Of a stretch of DNA of 64,000 nucleotides, positions 34,666 through 42,089 are shown piece by piece. Each line of letters opens with the position of its first letter. The stretch's first letter is position 1. A program made the position numbers and the translations under genes. The notes under the pieces are model-generated. The model ran no database searches, had not been told where the DNA came from, and saw only the letters and a program-made list of their open reading frames with translations. This DNA comes from Pantoea alhagi (GTDB lineage: Bacteria > Pseudomonadota > Gammaproteobacteria > Enterobacterales > Enterobacteriaceae), in the NCBI RefSeq assembly GCF_002101395.1, contig NZ_CP019706.1:2170001-2234000 (forward strand), written 5' to 3'.

Positions 34666-36262
34666 GTTGTGTCTCCTGGATAATTTTGTCTGCAGTGCGC
34701 AGCGCCAGCGCCATAGCGGTTAGCGTGACGTTGCAGGTGCCGACGGTAGGCATTACGCCGGTGCCGACCATAAACAGATTCTGGTGGTCGTGCGCGCGTC
34801 CCCACGCATCGGTTACGCTGGTGGCGGGATCAAGCCCCATCGACAGCGTGCCGGTAATATGCTGGCGGTTAGAAAATTTGCCGCTTTTGCTGTGCTTAAT
34901 ATTGATGGCACCAAGTTTGGCCGCGATGGCGTCATAACATTCGCGCGTTTTCTCGGTGCCTTTCACCACGTAATCATCGATATTCCAGTAGAGCGATGGC
35001 GTAGGCAGACCGAGCGCGTCCTTGTTTCCGCTCAGCGTGACGCGGTTCTCTGGATCCGGCAGCTGTTCCAGCGCATTTTTAATGCTCAGGCGACGCGCCG
35101 CCCGGAATCGAATCTGCTCCTGCAGTTTCTTGCCGAAGTAGCCTTCCGCCAGTGCCTCTTTGGTCACCGCTGCGACCTGAGAGGCGTTAGAAATATCGAT
35201 GCGGAACGGCGCATGTTCACGGCGGAAGTCGCCGTCACGGAACTGCCCGATCGAACAGGGACTGACAGGCCCGCGTCCTGGCCAGATTTCTTCATCAACA
35301 TCAAAGGTCACGCCGATCGCTGGATGATCGCACAGATTACGGCCAACATTGTCGCGCGCGTTGGCAATACCCTGCGGGAATTTGTCGCTGGTGGACATCA
35401 ACAGTAGCTTCGGCGTTTCGATGGCGTTGGCCGCCAGCACGAAAGTCTCGGCGGTGACGCGATGGCTGACTTTATTCCAGTCGTAGTAATTAGCGGCTGT
35501 GATACGGCCCTGCGCATCATGCTCCAGCTGGTAAACCACTGCTTCGGTAACGACACGGACGCCACTGTTTTCTGCCTGCTGCGCCGCAATACCGCCATGG
35601 TACTGGGCATCGATCGGGCAGACCGGCATGCAGTTATTATTGCCGCAGCAGGCCGGGCGGCCATCAAAGCTGCGGCTGTTGCGGCCGGTGCTGTCGTCCT
35701 GCACGGTAAAATCGGGCGCAAGGCGCGCGGTTACGCGCTGCTGCAGCCACGATGCCGGAACCCGTTCCATCGGGTAGGGCTTGCTGCGCGGTGAACCGTT
35801 ATCCGGCGATCCGCCGACGCCGGCAATAGCTTCGGCCTGGTAATAGTAGTCTTCCAGATCGTCATAGCCGATCGGCCAGTCTTTACCCACGCCATACTGG
35901 CTGTGCTGCCGAAAATCATTCGGTACAAAGCGCCATAGCTGCGCCGCCCAGTGCCAGCTGGTGCCGCCGAGCATGCGGATATACTGCGCGGCAAAGGGAT
36001 GTGGGCCGGCCTGGTGCAGATAATCGTTCGGCTCCGGCGTGTAACGCGGCTGCGGTGCCATCGGGGAAAATGGATAGGGCGACATAAAGTCAGATTTGAA
36101 GGCGGACGCGCGGTAGCGCTCCACCAACTCGTCGCGACCGACTCTGGGGCCGGATTCCAGCAACAGCACCGACTTACCCGCGTTTGCCAGACGGGTGGCA
36201 AGCAGCGAACCATTGACGCCTGCGCCAATCACCACCACATCGGCGGAATTCATTTTATTCAT
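34658..36262 (-). CDS. FAD-dependent (GMC) dehydrogenase large subunit (copy 2)
   Basis: 534 residues. An FAD-binding Rossmann motif VVIGAGVNGSLLATRLA opens the GMC-type fold. RPACCGNNNCMPVCP at about residues 205-219 resembles the cysteine cluster that holds a [3Fe-4S] centre in related FAD-glucose/gluconate dehydrogenases. The C-terminal GMC motif with HITGTLSMG and MVGTGVMPTVGTCNVTLT is present. It oxidises an aldonic acid such as gluconate or 2-ketogluconate and hands electrons to the cytochrome c subunit. No Sec signal: the complex is expected to be exported with the Tat-signal small subunit. Confidence 0.93.
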   Translation of the reverse strand: MNKMNSADVVVIGAGVNGSLLATRLANAGKSVLLLESGPRVGRDELVERYRASAFKSDFMSPYPFSPMAPQPRYTPEPNDYLHQAGPHPFAAQYIRMLGGTSWHWAAQLWRFVPNDFRQHSQYGVGKDWPIGYDDLEDYYYQAEAIAGVGGSPDNGSPRSKPYPMERVPASWLQQRVTARLAPDFTVQDDSTGRNSRSFDGRPACCGNNNCMPVCPIDAQYHGGIAAQQAENSGVRVVTEAVVYQLEHDAQGRITAANYYDWNKVSHRVTAETFVLAANAIETPKLLLMSTSDKFPQGIANARDNVGRNLCDHPAIGVTFDVDEEIWPGRGPVSPCSIGQFRDGDFRREHAPFRIDISNASQVAAVTKEALAEGYFGKKLQEQIRFRAARRLSIKNALEQLPDPENRVTLSGNKDALGLPTPSLYWNIDDYVVKGTEKTRECYDAIAAKLGAINIKHSKSGKFSNRQHITGTLSMGLDPATSVTDAWGRAHDHQNLFMVGTGVMPTVGTCNVTLTAMALALRTADKIIQETQHG

Positions 36263-36285
36263 TAACGATATTACTCTTCTGAAAA

Positions 36286-36789
36286 TCAGGGCTGTTGCGC
36301 CCAGCTACCAATCTGGCCGTAAGAAAAACTCGGCGGCACCAGCTTGTCGCTAACCAGCTGACTGGCAAGCGTGTTGACGTAAGTGATATAGAGGGCGTGG
36401 TTGCCCTTGCCGACCACGCCGTTATACCAGCCACTGAGGATCGCCTTCGCCAGCTTCTCGCTTTCTGCATCTGCGTCGGCAAACTTAAGCCGATCCTGTT
36501 GCAGTAGCGCAGGCTGGTTTTGCAGCAGGTTTTTTAACCGCGTCAGTTCGCTGATAAATCCTTTTTGCGTCTGGCTAAAGGCCTGCGTTAGCGCGTGCGC
36601 CACGGTGACGTTGAGCTCCGTCTGCTGGATAAGCAGGCGCGAAACCTGGATAAATTCATCCAGTCCGGGTAAAGGCCCCTGCGGCTGAGCGGCCTTGAGG
36701 CGCGGCAGCGACAGCAGCTGGCCGGTAGCGCTGGCGATGGCCACAACTCCGGCCATCTTCAGCACGCGGCGGCGTGAATAGTGCGTCAT
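36286..36789 (-). CDS. Gluconate 2-dehydrogenase small (subunit 3) family protein with Tat signal (copy 2)
   Basis: 167 residues beginning MTHYSRRRVLKMAG, a twin-arginine signal peptide. The rest is the gluconate 2-dehydrogenase subunit 3 domain (WYNGVVGKGNHALYI). The partner subunit carries the Tat signal for the folded flavoprotein. The ATG at 36789 is chosen because GGAAG precedes it and it places the Tat signal at the N-terminus. It lies 23 bases before the flavoprotein gene and 57 bases after the copy 1 cytochrome gene. Confidence 0.92.
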   Translation of the reverse strand: MTHYSRRRVLKMAGVVAIASATGQLLSLPRLKAAQPQGPLPGLDEFIQVSRLLIQQTELNVTVAHALTQAFSQTQKGFISELTRLKNLLQNQPALLQQDRLKFADADAESEKLAKAILSGWYNGVVGKGNHALYITYVNTLASQLVSDKLVPPSFSYGQIGSWAQQP

Positions 36790-36846
36790 AATATCTTCCA
36801 GTAAAAACGTCGCCCGCAGCATACCGGGCGACAGGGTAAAGCCAGC

Positions 36847-38226
36847 TTAGCGGCGGCGTTTACGGCGAACCATTAACCAGACCAGTAGCGCGATGACCGC
36901 CAGCGCAGCTGCCGCGACGCCAGACTGTGCAAGCCATACCAGCGGAGAGGAAGGACCGCCGTGGCGGATTTCCGCTACCTGTTCCGCTGAAACCTTCACC
37001 TCCGCATTGCCATAGTGCTGCAGGATCCAGTTTGATAAGGTGGCAATCTGCTGGTCATCAAGATGGTTCAGCGCGTTCGGTTGCGCGCCAAACGGCGGCA
37101 TATAGACATCCCCCTCGGCCGCGTGGCGCTGTACGCCGAAGAGAATGGTGGCAATCAGATTCGATGGATTGTTTTCCGCTGTCGCGCTGTTGTGGAACAG
37201 GCTCGGATAGAAGGCATCCTGAGTACCCTCTCCGCTGCTGCCGTGACAGGAGGCGCAGTTGCCGGAGAAGAGGCGCGCGCCCTCATCGCTGACGGGAGTG
37301 GAGAACGACTCGCCGCGAAACGCGCTTGTCTGACTGATCGCTTTGCCCTGGCCGAATCGCGATACGCCGCCGGCAGGCGCATGGCTGTCATCCACGCTGC
37401 CTATGTACTCAGCGATAGCCGACAGATCGTCATCCGACAGGTGCTGAAAACTGTGGGTAATCGCTTCCGCCATGCTGCCTGCAGCCTGCGCTTTGCCCGC
37501 CAGACGCCCGGTTTTCAGGTAGGTGATCAGATCCTGCTGCGACCACTCGCCAATGCCGCTTACCCGATTAGCTGTAATGTTTGGGGCGAACCAGGGGCCA
37601 ACCTGAGCGCCGGTAAAAGCCTCGTCCTGCTTTTCCTGCATCAGAAAGCCGCGCGGCGTGTGGCAGGTGCTGCAGTGTGCGGCGCCCTCAACCAGATAAC
37701 GGCCCCGGCTCCAGCTGGCGCTTTGCGTAGCGTCCGACGTAAAGCCCGGCGCCTGCAGAAACAGGGCGTTCCAGAACATCATTGAGAAGCGCAGATTGAG
37801 CGGGAACGGCAAATGGGTTTGCTCAGTGGCTTTATCTACCGGCTTTACGCCCGACATGAAATAGGCGTAGAGCGCGTGTATATCCTCATCCGTCAGCGTG
37901 GCGTACGCGGTGTACGGCATCGCCGGATAGAGACTTGCGCCGTCGGCGCGCACGCCCTGACGCAGTGCCGCGGAGAACTGCTGTTCGCTGTAGTTACCGA
38001 TGCCGGCAGTTTTCGACGGTGTGATATTGGTGGCGATAATTTCTCCCACCGGCGATTCAATCGCTTTGCCGCCGGCAAAGGGTTGCCCGTGGTCTGCGGT
38101 ATGACAGGCGGTACAGTCGGACGCGGTCGCCAGGTACTCTCCTTTTTTTATCAGCGCATCATCGGCGGCATGTGCCGCGCCACATACCAGCGCCAGACTC
38201 AGTGCGATCTGTTTCAGCCTCAGCAT
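36847..38226 (-). CDS. Triheme cytochrome c subunit, gluconate-type dehydrogenase (copy 1)
   Basis: 459 residues with signal peptide (about 1-20, ending AAHA), heme motifs CTACH, CSTCH and CASCH, and a C-terminal membrane helix before VRRKRRR. It is a paralogue of the gene at 33334-34665 with the same layout, sharing stretches such as SPVGEIIATNITPSKTAGIG against SPLGTIFSTNITPSKSAGIG. It starts two bases after the flavoprotein stop codon, so the two are tightly coupled. Role: electron transfer from the flavoprotein to the quinone pool. Confidence 0.93.
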   Translation of the reverse strand: MLRLKQIALSLALVCGAAHAADDALIKKGEYLATASDCTACHTADHGQPFAGGKAIESPVGEIIATNITPSKTAGIGNYSEQQFSAALRQGVRADGASLYPAMPYTAYATLTDEDIHALYAYFMSGVKPVDKATEQTHLPFPLNLRFSMMFWNALFLQAPGFTSDATQSASWSRGRYLVEGAAHCSTCHTPRGFLMQEKQDEAFTGAQVGPWFAPNITANRVSGIGEWSQQDLITYLKTGRLAGKAQAAGSMAEAITHSFQHLSDDDLSAIAEYIGSVDDSHAPAGGVSRFGQGKAISQTSAFRGESFSTPVSDEGARLFSGNCASCHGSSGEGTQDAFYPSLFHNSATAENNPSNLIATILFGVQRHAAEGDVYMPPFGAQPNALNHLDDQQIATLSNWILQHYGNAEVKVSAEQVAEIRHGGPSSPLVWLAQSGVAAAALAVIALLVWLMVRRKRRR

Positions 38227-38228
38227 CT

Positions 38229-39866
38229 TTACGCCTCCTGCGCCTGTTTGACAATGGCATCCGCCGCTTTGAACGCCAGCGCCACCATGGTCAGCGTACT
38301 GTTGCCGCAGGCGGTGCTCGCCATTGCGCCGCCGCCAGGCAGAAACAGATTACGGTGATCGTGCGCACGGCACTCTGCATCCACTACCGAGCTGGCCGGG
38401 TCATTGCCCATGATGGTGCCGCCCATGATGTGTTTGCTCTGGTTAAACTGTTTAGAAAACTTTTTGTCAGTTGCGCCCATCGCTTCAGCAATCCGGTTGG
38501 CAATCGGCATCGAGTATTCTTTCAGGGAGCGCCGCACGTAATCACCGACGTCATAATGAATTGCCGGTTTCGGCAGTCCAAGCCAGTCTTTTTTATCGCT
38601 GAGCGTCAGCCGATTGCTGGCCTCCGGCAGAATTTCGTGCGCCAGCACAATATCGGCGGTACAGGCGGTCATACGACGGATCTCTTCATCCAGCGCTTTG
38701 CCTACCAGGCCTTTCTGCAGAGCGGCAAAGGTGACGAAGCGATTGCGTGCAAAGTTGTTAAAGCGGAAATAAGCGCCGGCATGTCTGGAACGAAAATCGC
38801 CCTGCGAGGTTTCCATGATGCCACTGTTAACGACCGGCCCCACGCCGGCCCAATAGGGCTCTTCCAGCGTGACCGTCATGGTAATTTGTGGATGATCCAT
38901 CATGTTGCGCCCGACCTGATCGGAGCTGTTGGCGATACCGTTCGGGTTACGTGAATCCGCTGACAGCAGCAGCAGCTTTGGCGTTTCCAGACCATTACAG
39001 GCAAGGATAAACAGTTTGCCGCTGACGCGATGGCTTTGCCGGTGCTGGTCATAGTAGTGCACCGCTTCGATGTGATTTTGCCGGTTGGTTTCGATGCGCC
39101 AGACCACTGCGTTGTCGAGGATCGTGGCGCCTTTGGCTTCCAGCCGCGACAGCGCGGTGGCGCCGTCATATTTGGCACCCACCGGACAGACGGGTACACA
39201 GTTGTTATTGCCGCAGCAGGCCGGGCGATCATCATAAGAGGTGCCGCTGTTGCGCGCCTGGGCAGTGGGAATATTATGCAGCCCCAGCTTTTCGCGCACG
39301 ACCTCGGTAAAGCGCGCTTCGCCCGGGCCAAATGGCAGCGCCGGCATCGGATAAGGCTTCGAGCGCTGCGGCGGCCACTGTAGCGCCGGATCGGCAGGGC
39401 CGCAGATACCCAGCTTGTATTCTGCACGGGTGTAATAGGGCTCCAGCGTATCGTAATCAAACGCCCAATCACGCCCGACGCCATAACGTGAGTACAGCTG
39501 CATATCCGCCGGGGTCAGACGCCAGCAGGTACCTGCCCAGTGCCAGGTGGAGCCGCCCGCGTAGCGAACATAGCTTTGCGCGTAAGAATCCGCTCCGCTG
39601 AGTTGCAGATAGTCTTTTCCCGCCCCAGCCGGTTCAGGATGGGGGGCCCATTGGCGCGAAGGATAACACTCGATGGGATTGCCTTTGGCGGCCAGCGGCA
39701 GGTTACGATAATTTTCAACAATTTCGGCACGCGAGACGCGCGGGCCAGCTTCCAGCATTAATACCGGAATGCCGGCATCAAGCAGTTGTTCAGCGATTAC
39801 CACACCGACCACGCCCGTGCCAACGATCACCACAGGTGACTGAGAAGAGTTTGTTATCTTTGTCAT
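38229..39866 (-). CDS. FAD-dependent (GMC) dehydrogenase large subunit (copy 1)
   Basis: 545 residues from the ATG at 39866; a TTG three codons upstream (39875) is an alternative start. FAD motif VVIVGTGVVGVVIAEQL and the cysteine cluster RPACCGNNNCVPVCP at about residues 213-227 are present, the latter as in copy 2. The GMC C-terminus (HIMGGTIMG and LFLPGGGAMASTACGNSTLTMV) is complete. It is paralogous with 34658-36262, so this operon and copy 2 probably oxidise related but distinct acids such as gluconate and 2-ketogluconate. The order small-large-cytochrome is the same in both. Confidence 0.93.
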   Translation of the reverse strand: MTKITNSSQSPVVIVGTGVVGVVIAEQLLDAGIPVLMLEAGPRVSRAEIVENYRNLPLAAKGNPIECYPSRQWAPHPEPAGAGKDYLQLSGADSYAQSYVRYAGGSTWHWAGTCWRLTPADMQLYSRYGVGRDWAFDYDTLEPYYTRAEYKLGICGPADPALQWPPQRSKPYPMPALPFGPGEARFTEVVREKLGLHNIPTAQARNSGTSYDDRPACCGNNNCVPVCPVGAKYDGATALSRLEAKGATILDNAVVWRIETNRQNHIEAVHYYDQHRQSHRVSGKLFILACNGLETPKLLLLSADSRNPNGIANSSDQVGRNMMDHPQITMTVTLEEPYWAGVGPVVNSGIMETSQGDFRSRHAGAYFRFNNFARNRFVTFAALQKGLVGKALDEEIRRMTACTADIVLAHEILPEASNRLTLSDKKDWLGLPKPAIHYDVGDYVRRSLKEYSMPIANRIAEAMGATDKKFSKQFNQSKHIMGGTIMGNDPASSVVDAECRAHDHRNLFLPGGGAMASTACGNSTLTMVALAFKAADAIVKQAQEA

Positions 39867-39876
39867 AGTTATCAAG

Positions 39877-40416
39877 TCAGAATTGCGGTACGGGGAGAAT
39901 CGGTGTGTTAGTACGCTGCCAGTTATTGGGCCCGCTGATGCCGTAGGACGGAATGGTGATCGTGTCCTGGGTGGTGCGCCACGTCAGCGCCTGCTCAAAG
40001 GCAAAGCTTTTGGCTGTGCGCGTCGGCTCCAGGCTGCCGGTATACCAGCCAAAGATAATGCGCCTGGCGAGATCCTGTACAGGGCCGGCAGGGATCGCCG
40101 GAAAGAAATCCTCTACCACTTTCGCCTGGTGCGCCCGGGCGATTGCCAGCAGCTGGTTAAGGTTTTTCGCCAGGTCCGGCTGTTCCGCTTCCAGCTGCGC
40201 CAGCATGCGCTGCCCTACCGCGTCGTCGAGCTCATGATTGACCAAAAGACGGGAGATCTGCATGAAAGGAATAAAATGGAGAGATGATTCGGCAAAGGCG
40301 AAACGCGGCAGCACCGAGGTGAGCAGGCCGCCAGCCATAACCACCGCGCCGGACAGCAGAATTTGCCGACGTGATAAGTTGACCTGGTCTGGTGGCAGGT
40401 CGTGTGAACTACTCAT
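39877..40416 (-). CDS. Gluconate 2-dehydrogenase small (subunit 3) family protein with Tat signal (copy 1)
   Basis: 179 residues with a twin-arginine signal (LSRRQILLSG at about residues 14-23), followed by a hydrophobic stretch and a subunit 3 domain (IIFGWYTGSLEPTRTAKSF). An AGGGATATATC ribosome-binding site precedes the ATG. First gene of the two-dehydrogenase array; its stop lies ten bases before the flavoprotein ATG. Promoter is expected in 40417-40706. Confidence 0.92.
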   Translation of the reverse strand: MSSSHDLPPDQVNLSRRQILLSGAVVMAGGLLTSVLPRFAFAESSLHFIPFMQISRLLVNHELDDAVGQRMLAQLEAEQPDLAKNLNQLLAIARAHQAKVVEDFFPAIPAGPVQDLARRIIFGWYTGSLEPTRTAKSFAFEQALTWRTTQDTITIPSYGISGPNNWQRTNTPILPVPQF

Positions 40417-40706
40417 GATATATCCCTGTTAAATGATACTGCTCGAAATCATCAGACTGGCGGGGCAAAAAACAACCACATGCTACCGTTAGTGACAATT
40501 GCAATCTGAAGTTTGGTTCCAATATTTATAATTAACATTGTTATTATATTAAACCGAACTTAAACAACAGACATACAAAATTAACATTTCACGACATCCT
40601 GGTTACGCGGCTCCCATCACTTTCTGAAACCTTTACCAGGCATGTTCTGCAGGGCTTAAAGGCGCGCGGGTAAAAACCCTGCCAGCATTGAAGCGGGCTT
40701 AGTTGT
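40417..40706. promoter_or_regulatory. Upstream region of the dehydrogenase array
   Basis: 290 bases, very AT-rich between 40500 and 40580. It holds a 10-base inverted pair AAGTTTGGTT (40509-40518)/AACCGAACTT (40552-40561), 9/10 matching, with a 33-base spacer, possibly an operator, and a weaker GCAGGG/CCCTGC hairpin at 40649-40682. No protein gene is supported. Confidence 0.5.
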
Positions 40707-40916
40707 TTAGTCCTGGTACCTAGCTCTTGCTCTTATTTCTTGCATGTTCATTCCATAATGGCAGTGCTGATTACCACCCATCCAGCATGAACAGTTACAA
40801 GGGGTATGATAAGCCTTACCTGCATTAGGGTTAGTCGCACCTTCAGGCCAGTTAGCGGCGTTATGATAACGGCGGCGCTTAGCTTTGAGCCTTATTACCG
40901 TTTCTGTTACAGGCAA
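40707..40916 (-). pseudogene. Cys-rich short ORF of the CSCxMCGN family, probably degenerate
   Basis: 69 codons from a TTG at 40916 with no ribosome-binding site. The core resembles the short uncharacterised proteins found in many bacteria whose hallmark is PCSCxMCGNPR followed by TxQExR; here it reads PCNCSCWMGGNQHCHYGMNMQEIRA. One cysteine of the expected CxxC pair has become Gly, and the start is poor, so it is likely a remnant. It lies beside the tRNA-Ile gene, a common place for mobile remnants. Family match is by recognition, not a search. Confidence 0.45.
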
Positions 40917-41092
40917 AATTTATCGAGCGCTATCACGACCTAAGTTAAATTGAAGCTTTTTAATCGTATGGGTCAACGTCCATAACGCTATGTATAGAGT
41001 ACATATTCTTGCATGCATTCCTCATCCCTGGTCTGATGCTGCGGGCCTGAGTGGCGCGGTTTTGCTTCTGGCGCCACCTGTAAAAACCCAAC

Positions 41093-41117
41093 AAAAAAGC
41101 CACTCCGAAGAGTGGCT
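41093..41117 (-). terminator. tRNA-Ile2 terminator
   Basis: An 8-bp stem AGCCACTC/GAGTGGCT with a CGAA loop (TTCG on the transcribed strand) is followed by TTTTTT on the minus strand, 29 bases after the tRNA. Confidence 0.88.
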
Positions 41118-41145
41118 CTAAACGCCTGATTTAACAGCTAAAATC

Positions 41146-41221
41146 TGGTGGCCCCTGCTGGACTTGAACCAGCGACCAAGCGATTATGAGTCGCCTGCTC
41201 TAACCACTGAGCTAAGGGGCC
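41146..41221 (-). tRNA. ileX: tRNA-Ile2, anticodon CAU (lysidine-modified)
   Basis: 76 bases including an encoded CCA tail. The acceptor stem GGCCCCT/AGGGGCC, TpsiC arm GTTCAAGTC and D arm are regular. The anticodon CAU (41186-41188 on the plus strand reads ATG) and discriminator A identify the minor isoleucine tRNA, read as k2C-AU after TilS modification, not a methionine tRNA. It lies next to mug and rpoD as ileX does in E. coli. Confidence 0.93.
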
Positions 41222-41433
41222 TGTGAGGCAGGATTATAAAGGAACTTGACGGGGCAATCCAGCAATCGCTAACTGGTTGGCGCTTTTTGCAGCAATTTAA
41301 TTGATTGAAAAACCTTCATTTCTCTTTCTGCCAGAAGACAACAAGACCGGTCGCAAAAGTGCGACTCTTACCGACCTGATTGATAATAATGAGCCACAAT
41401 AAGCGGGTACTAACGAACAACAGGAGAGCAGGG

Positions 41434-41952
41434 ATGAGTGAACATACCATTACCGATATTATTGCGCCCGGCCTGCGGGTGGTATTCTGCGGCATCAATC
41501 CAGGTAAATCTTCGGCTCATACCGGTTATCACTTTGCTTATCCCGGCAACCGTTTCTGGAAAACGCTCTGGCTGGCCGGTTTTACCGATCGCCAGTTAAA
41601 ACCGGAAGAGGAGCTTAAGCTACTGGATACCCGCTGCGGTATTACCATGCTGGTAGAAAGGCCAACTAAAGAGGCCAGCGAGCTTTCGTCGGAAGAGCTG
41701 CGGGAAGGCGGCAAATCATTGATTGAGAAAATTCAGCACTATCAGCCTGCCGCGCTGGCGGTACTGGGCAAGGAGGCGTTTAAAAAAGCGTTCCGCCAAA
41801 GCAAGGTGGAGTGGGGCAGGCAGGAGATCACCGTGGGTGAAACAGAAATATGGGTGCTACCAAATCCCAGCGGGCTTAATCGTGCGACGCAGGAGAAACT
41901 CACGGAAGCCTATCAGGAACTCGAGCAAGCGCTGGCAGTACGTGGACGGTAA
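41434..41952 (+). CDS. mug: G/U mismatch-specific uracil/thymine DNA glycosylase
   Basis: 172 residues (E. coli Mug 168). The active-site motif FCGINPGKSSAHTGYHFAYPGNRFWK is near the N-terminus, and LPNPSGLNRA near the C-terminus provides the intercalating wedge region. It removes uracil and ethenocytosine mispaired with guanine. The ATG at 41434 is chosen because AGGAGAGCAGGG precedes it; the frame runs back to 41380. It lies between the tRNA and rpoD and ends in a shared terminator. Confidence 0.95.
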   Translation: MSEHTITDIIAPGLRVVFCGINPGKSSAHTGYHFAYPGNRFWKTLWLAGFTDRQLKPEEELKLLDTRCGITMLVERPTKEASELSSEELREGGKSLIEKIQHYQPAALAVLGKEAFKKAFRQSKVEWGRQEITVGETEIWVLPNPSGLNRATQEKLTEAYQELEQALAVRGR

Positions 41953-42043
41953 GGTAATTATATGCTGACAGGAAGAGGGCGTCAGGCACACTGTCAGCCC
42001 TGTTGAAACGCGTTGGTTTACCCGCTGGCTGCAAGGCCGCCCA

Positions 42044-42076
42044 ATAAAAAAGGCCTCCCGTTGGGAAGCCTTTTTT
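42044..42076. terminator. Bidirectional mug/rpoD terminator
   Basis: A 10-bp stem AAGGCCTCCC/GGGAAGCCTT with one wobble lies between A6 and T6 runs, so it works for mug on the plus strand and rpoD on the minus strand. Confidence 0.9.
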
Positions 42077-42089
42077 GCCATCAGCGTGC

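Noticed and set aside
36673..36684. GGCCCCTGCGG, partial match to the tRNA-Ile2 3' end, considered as a distant attachment site
   Set aside because: Only about ten bases match and it lies inside a conserved subunit gene; chance is sufficient.
41146..41221. Reading the tRNA as tRNA-Met from its CAU anticodon
   Set aside because: The whole sequence matches the E. coli ileX tRNA-Ile2, and the position beside mug and rpoD supports it.
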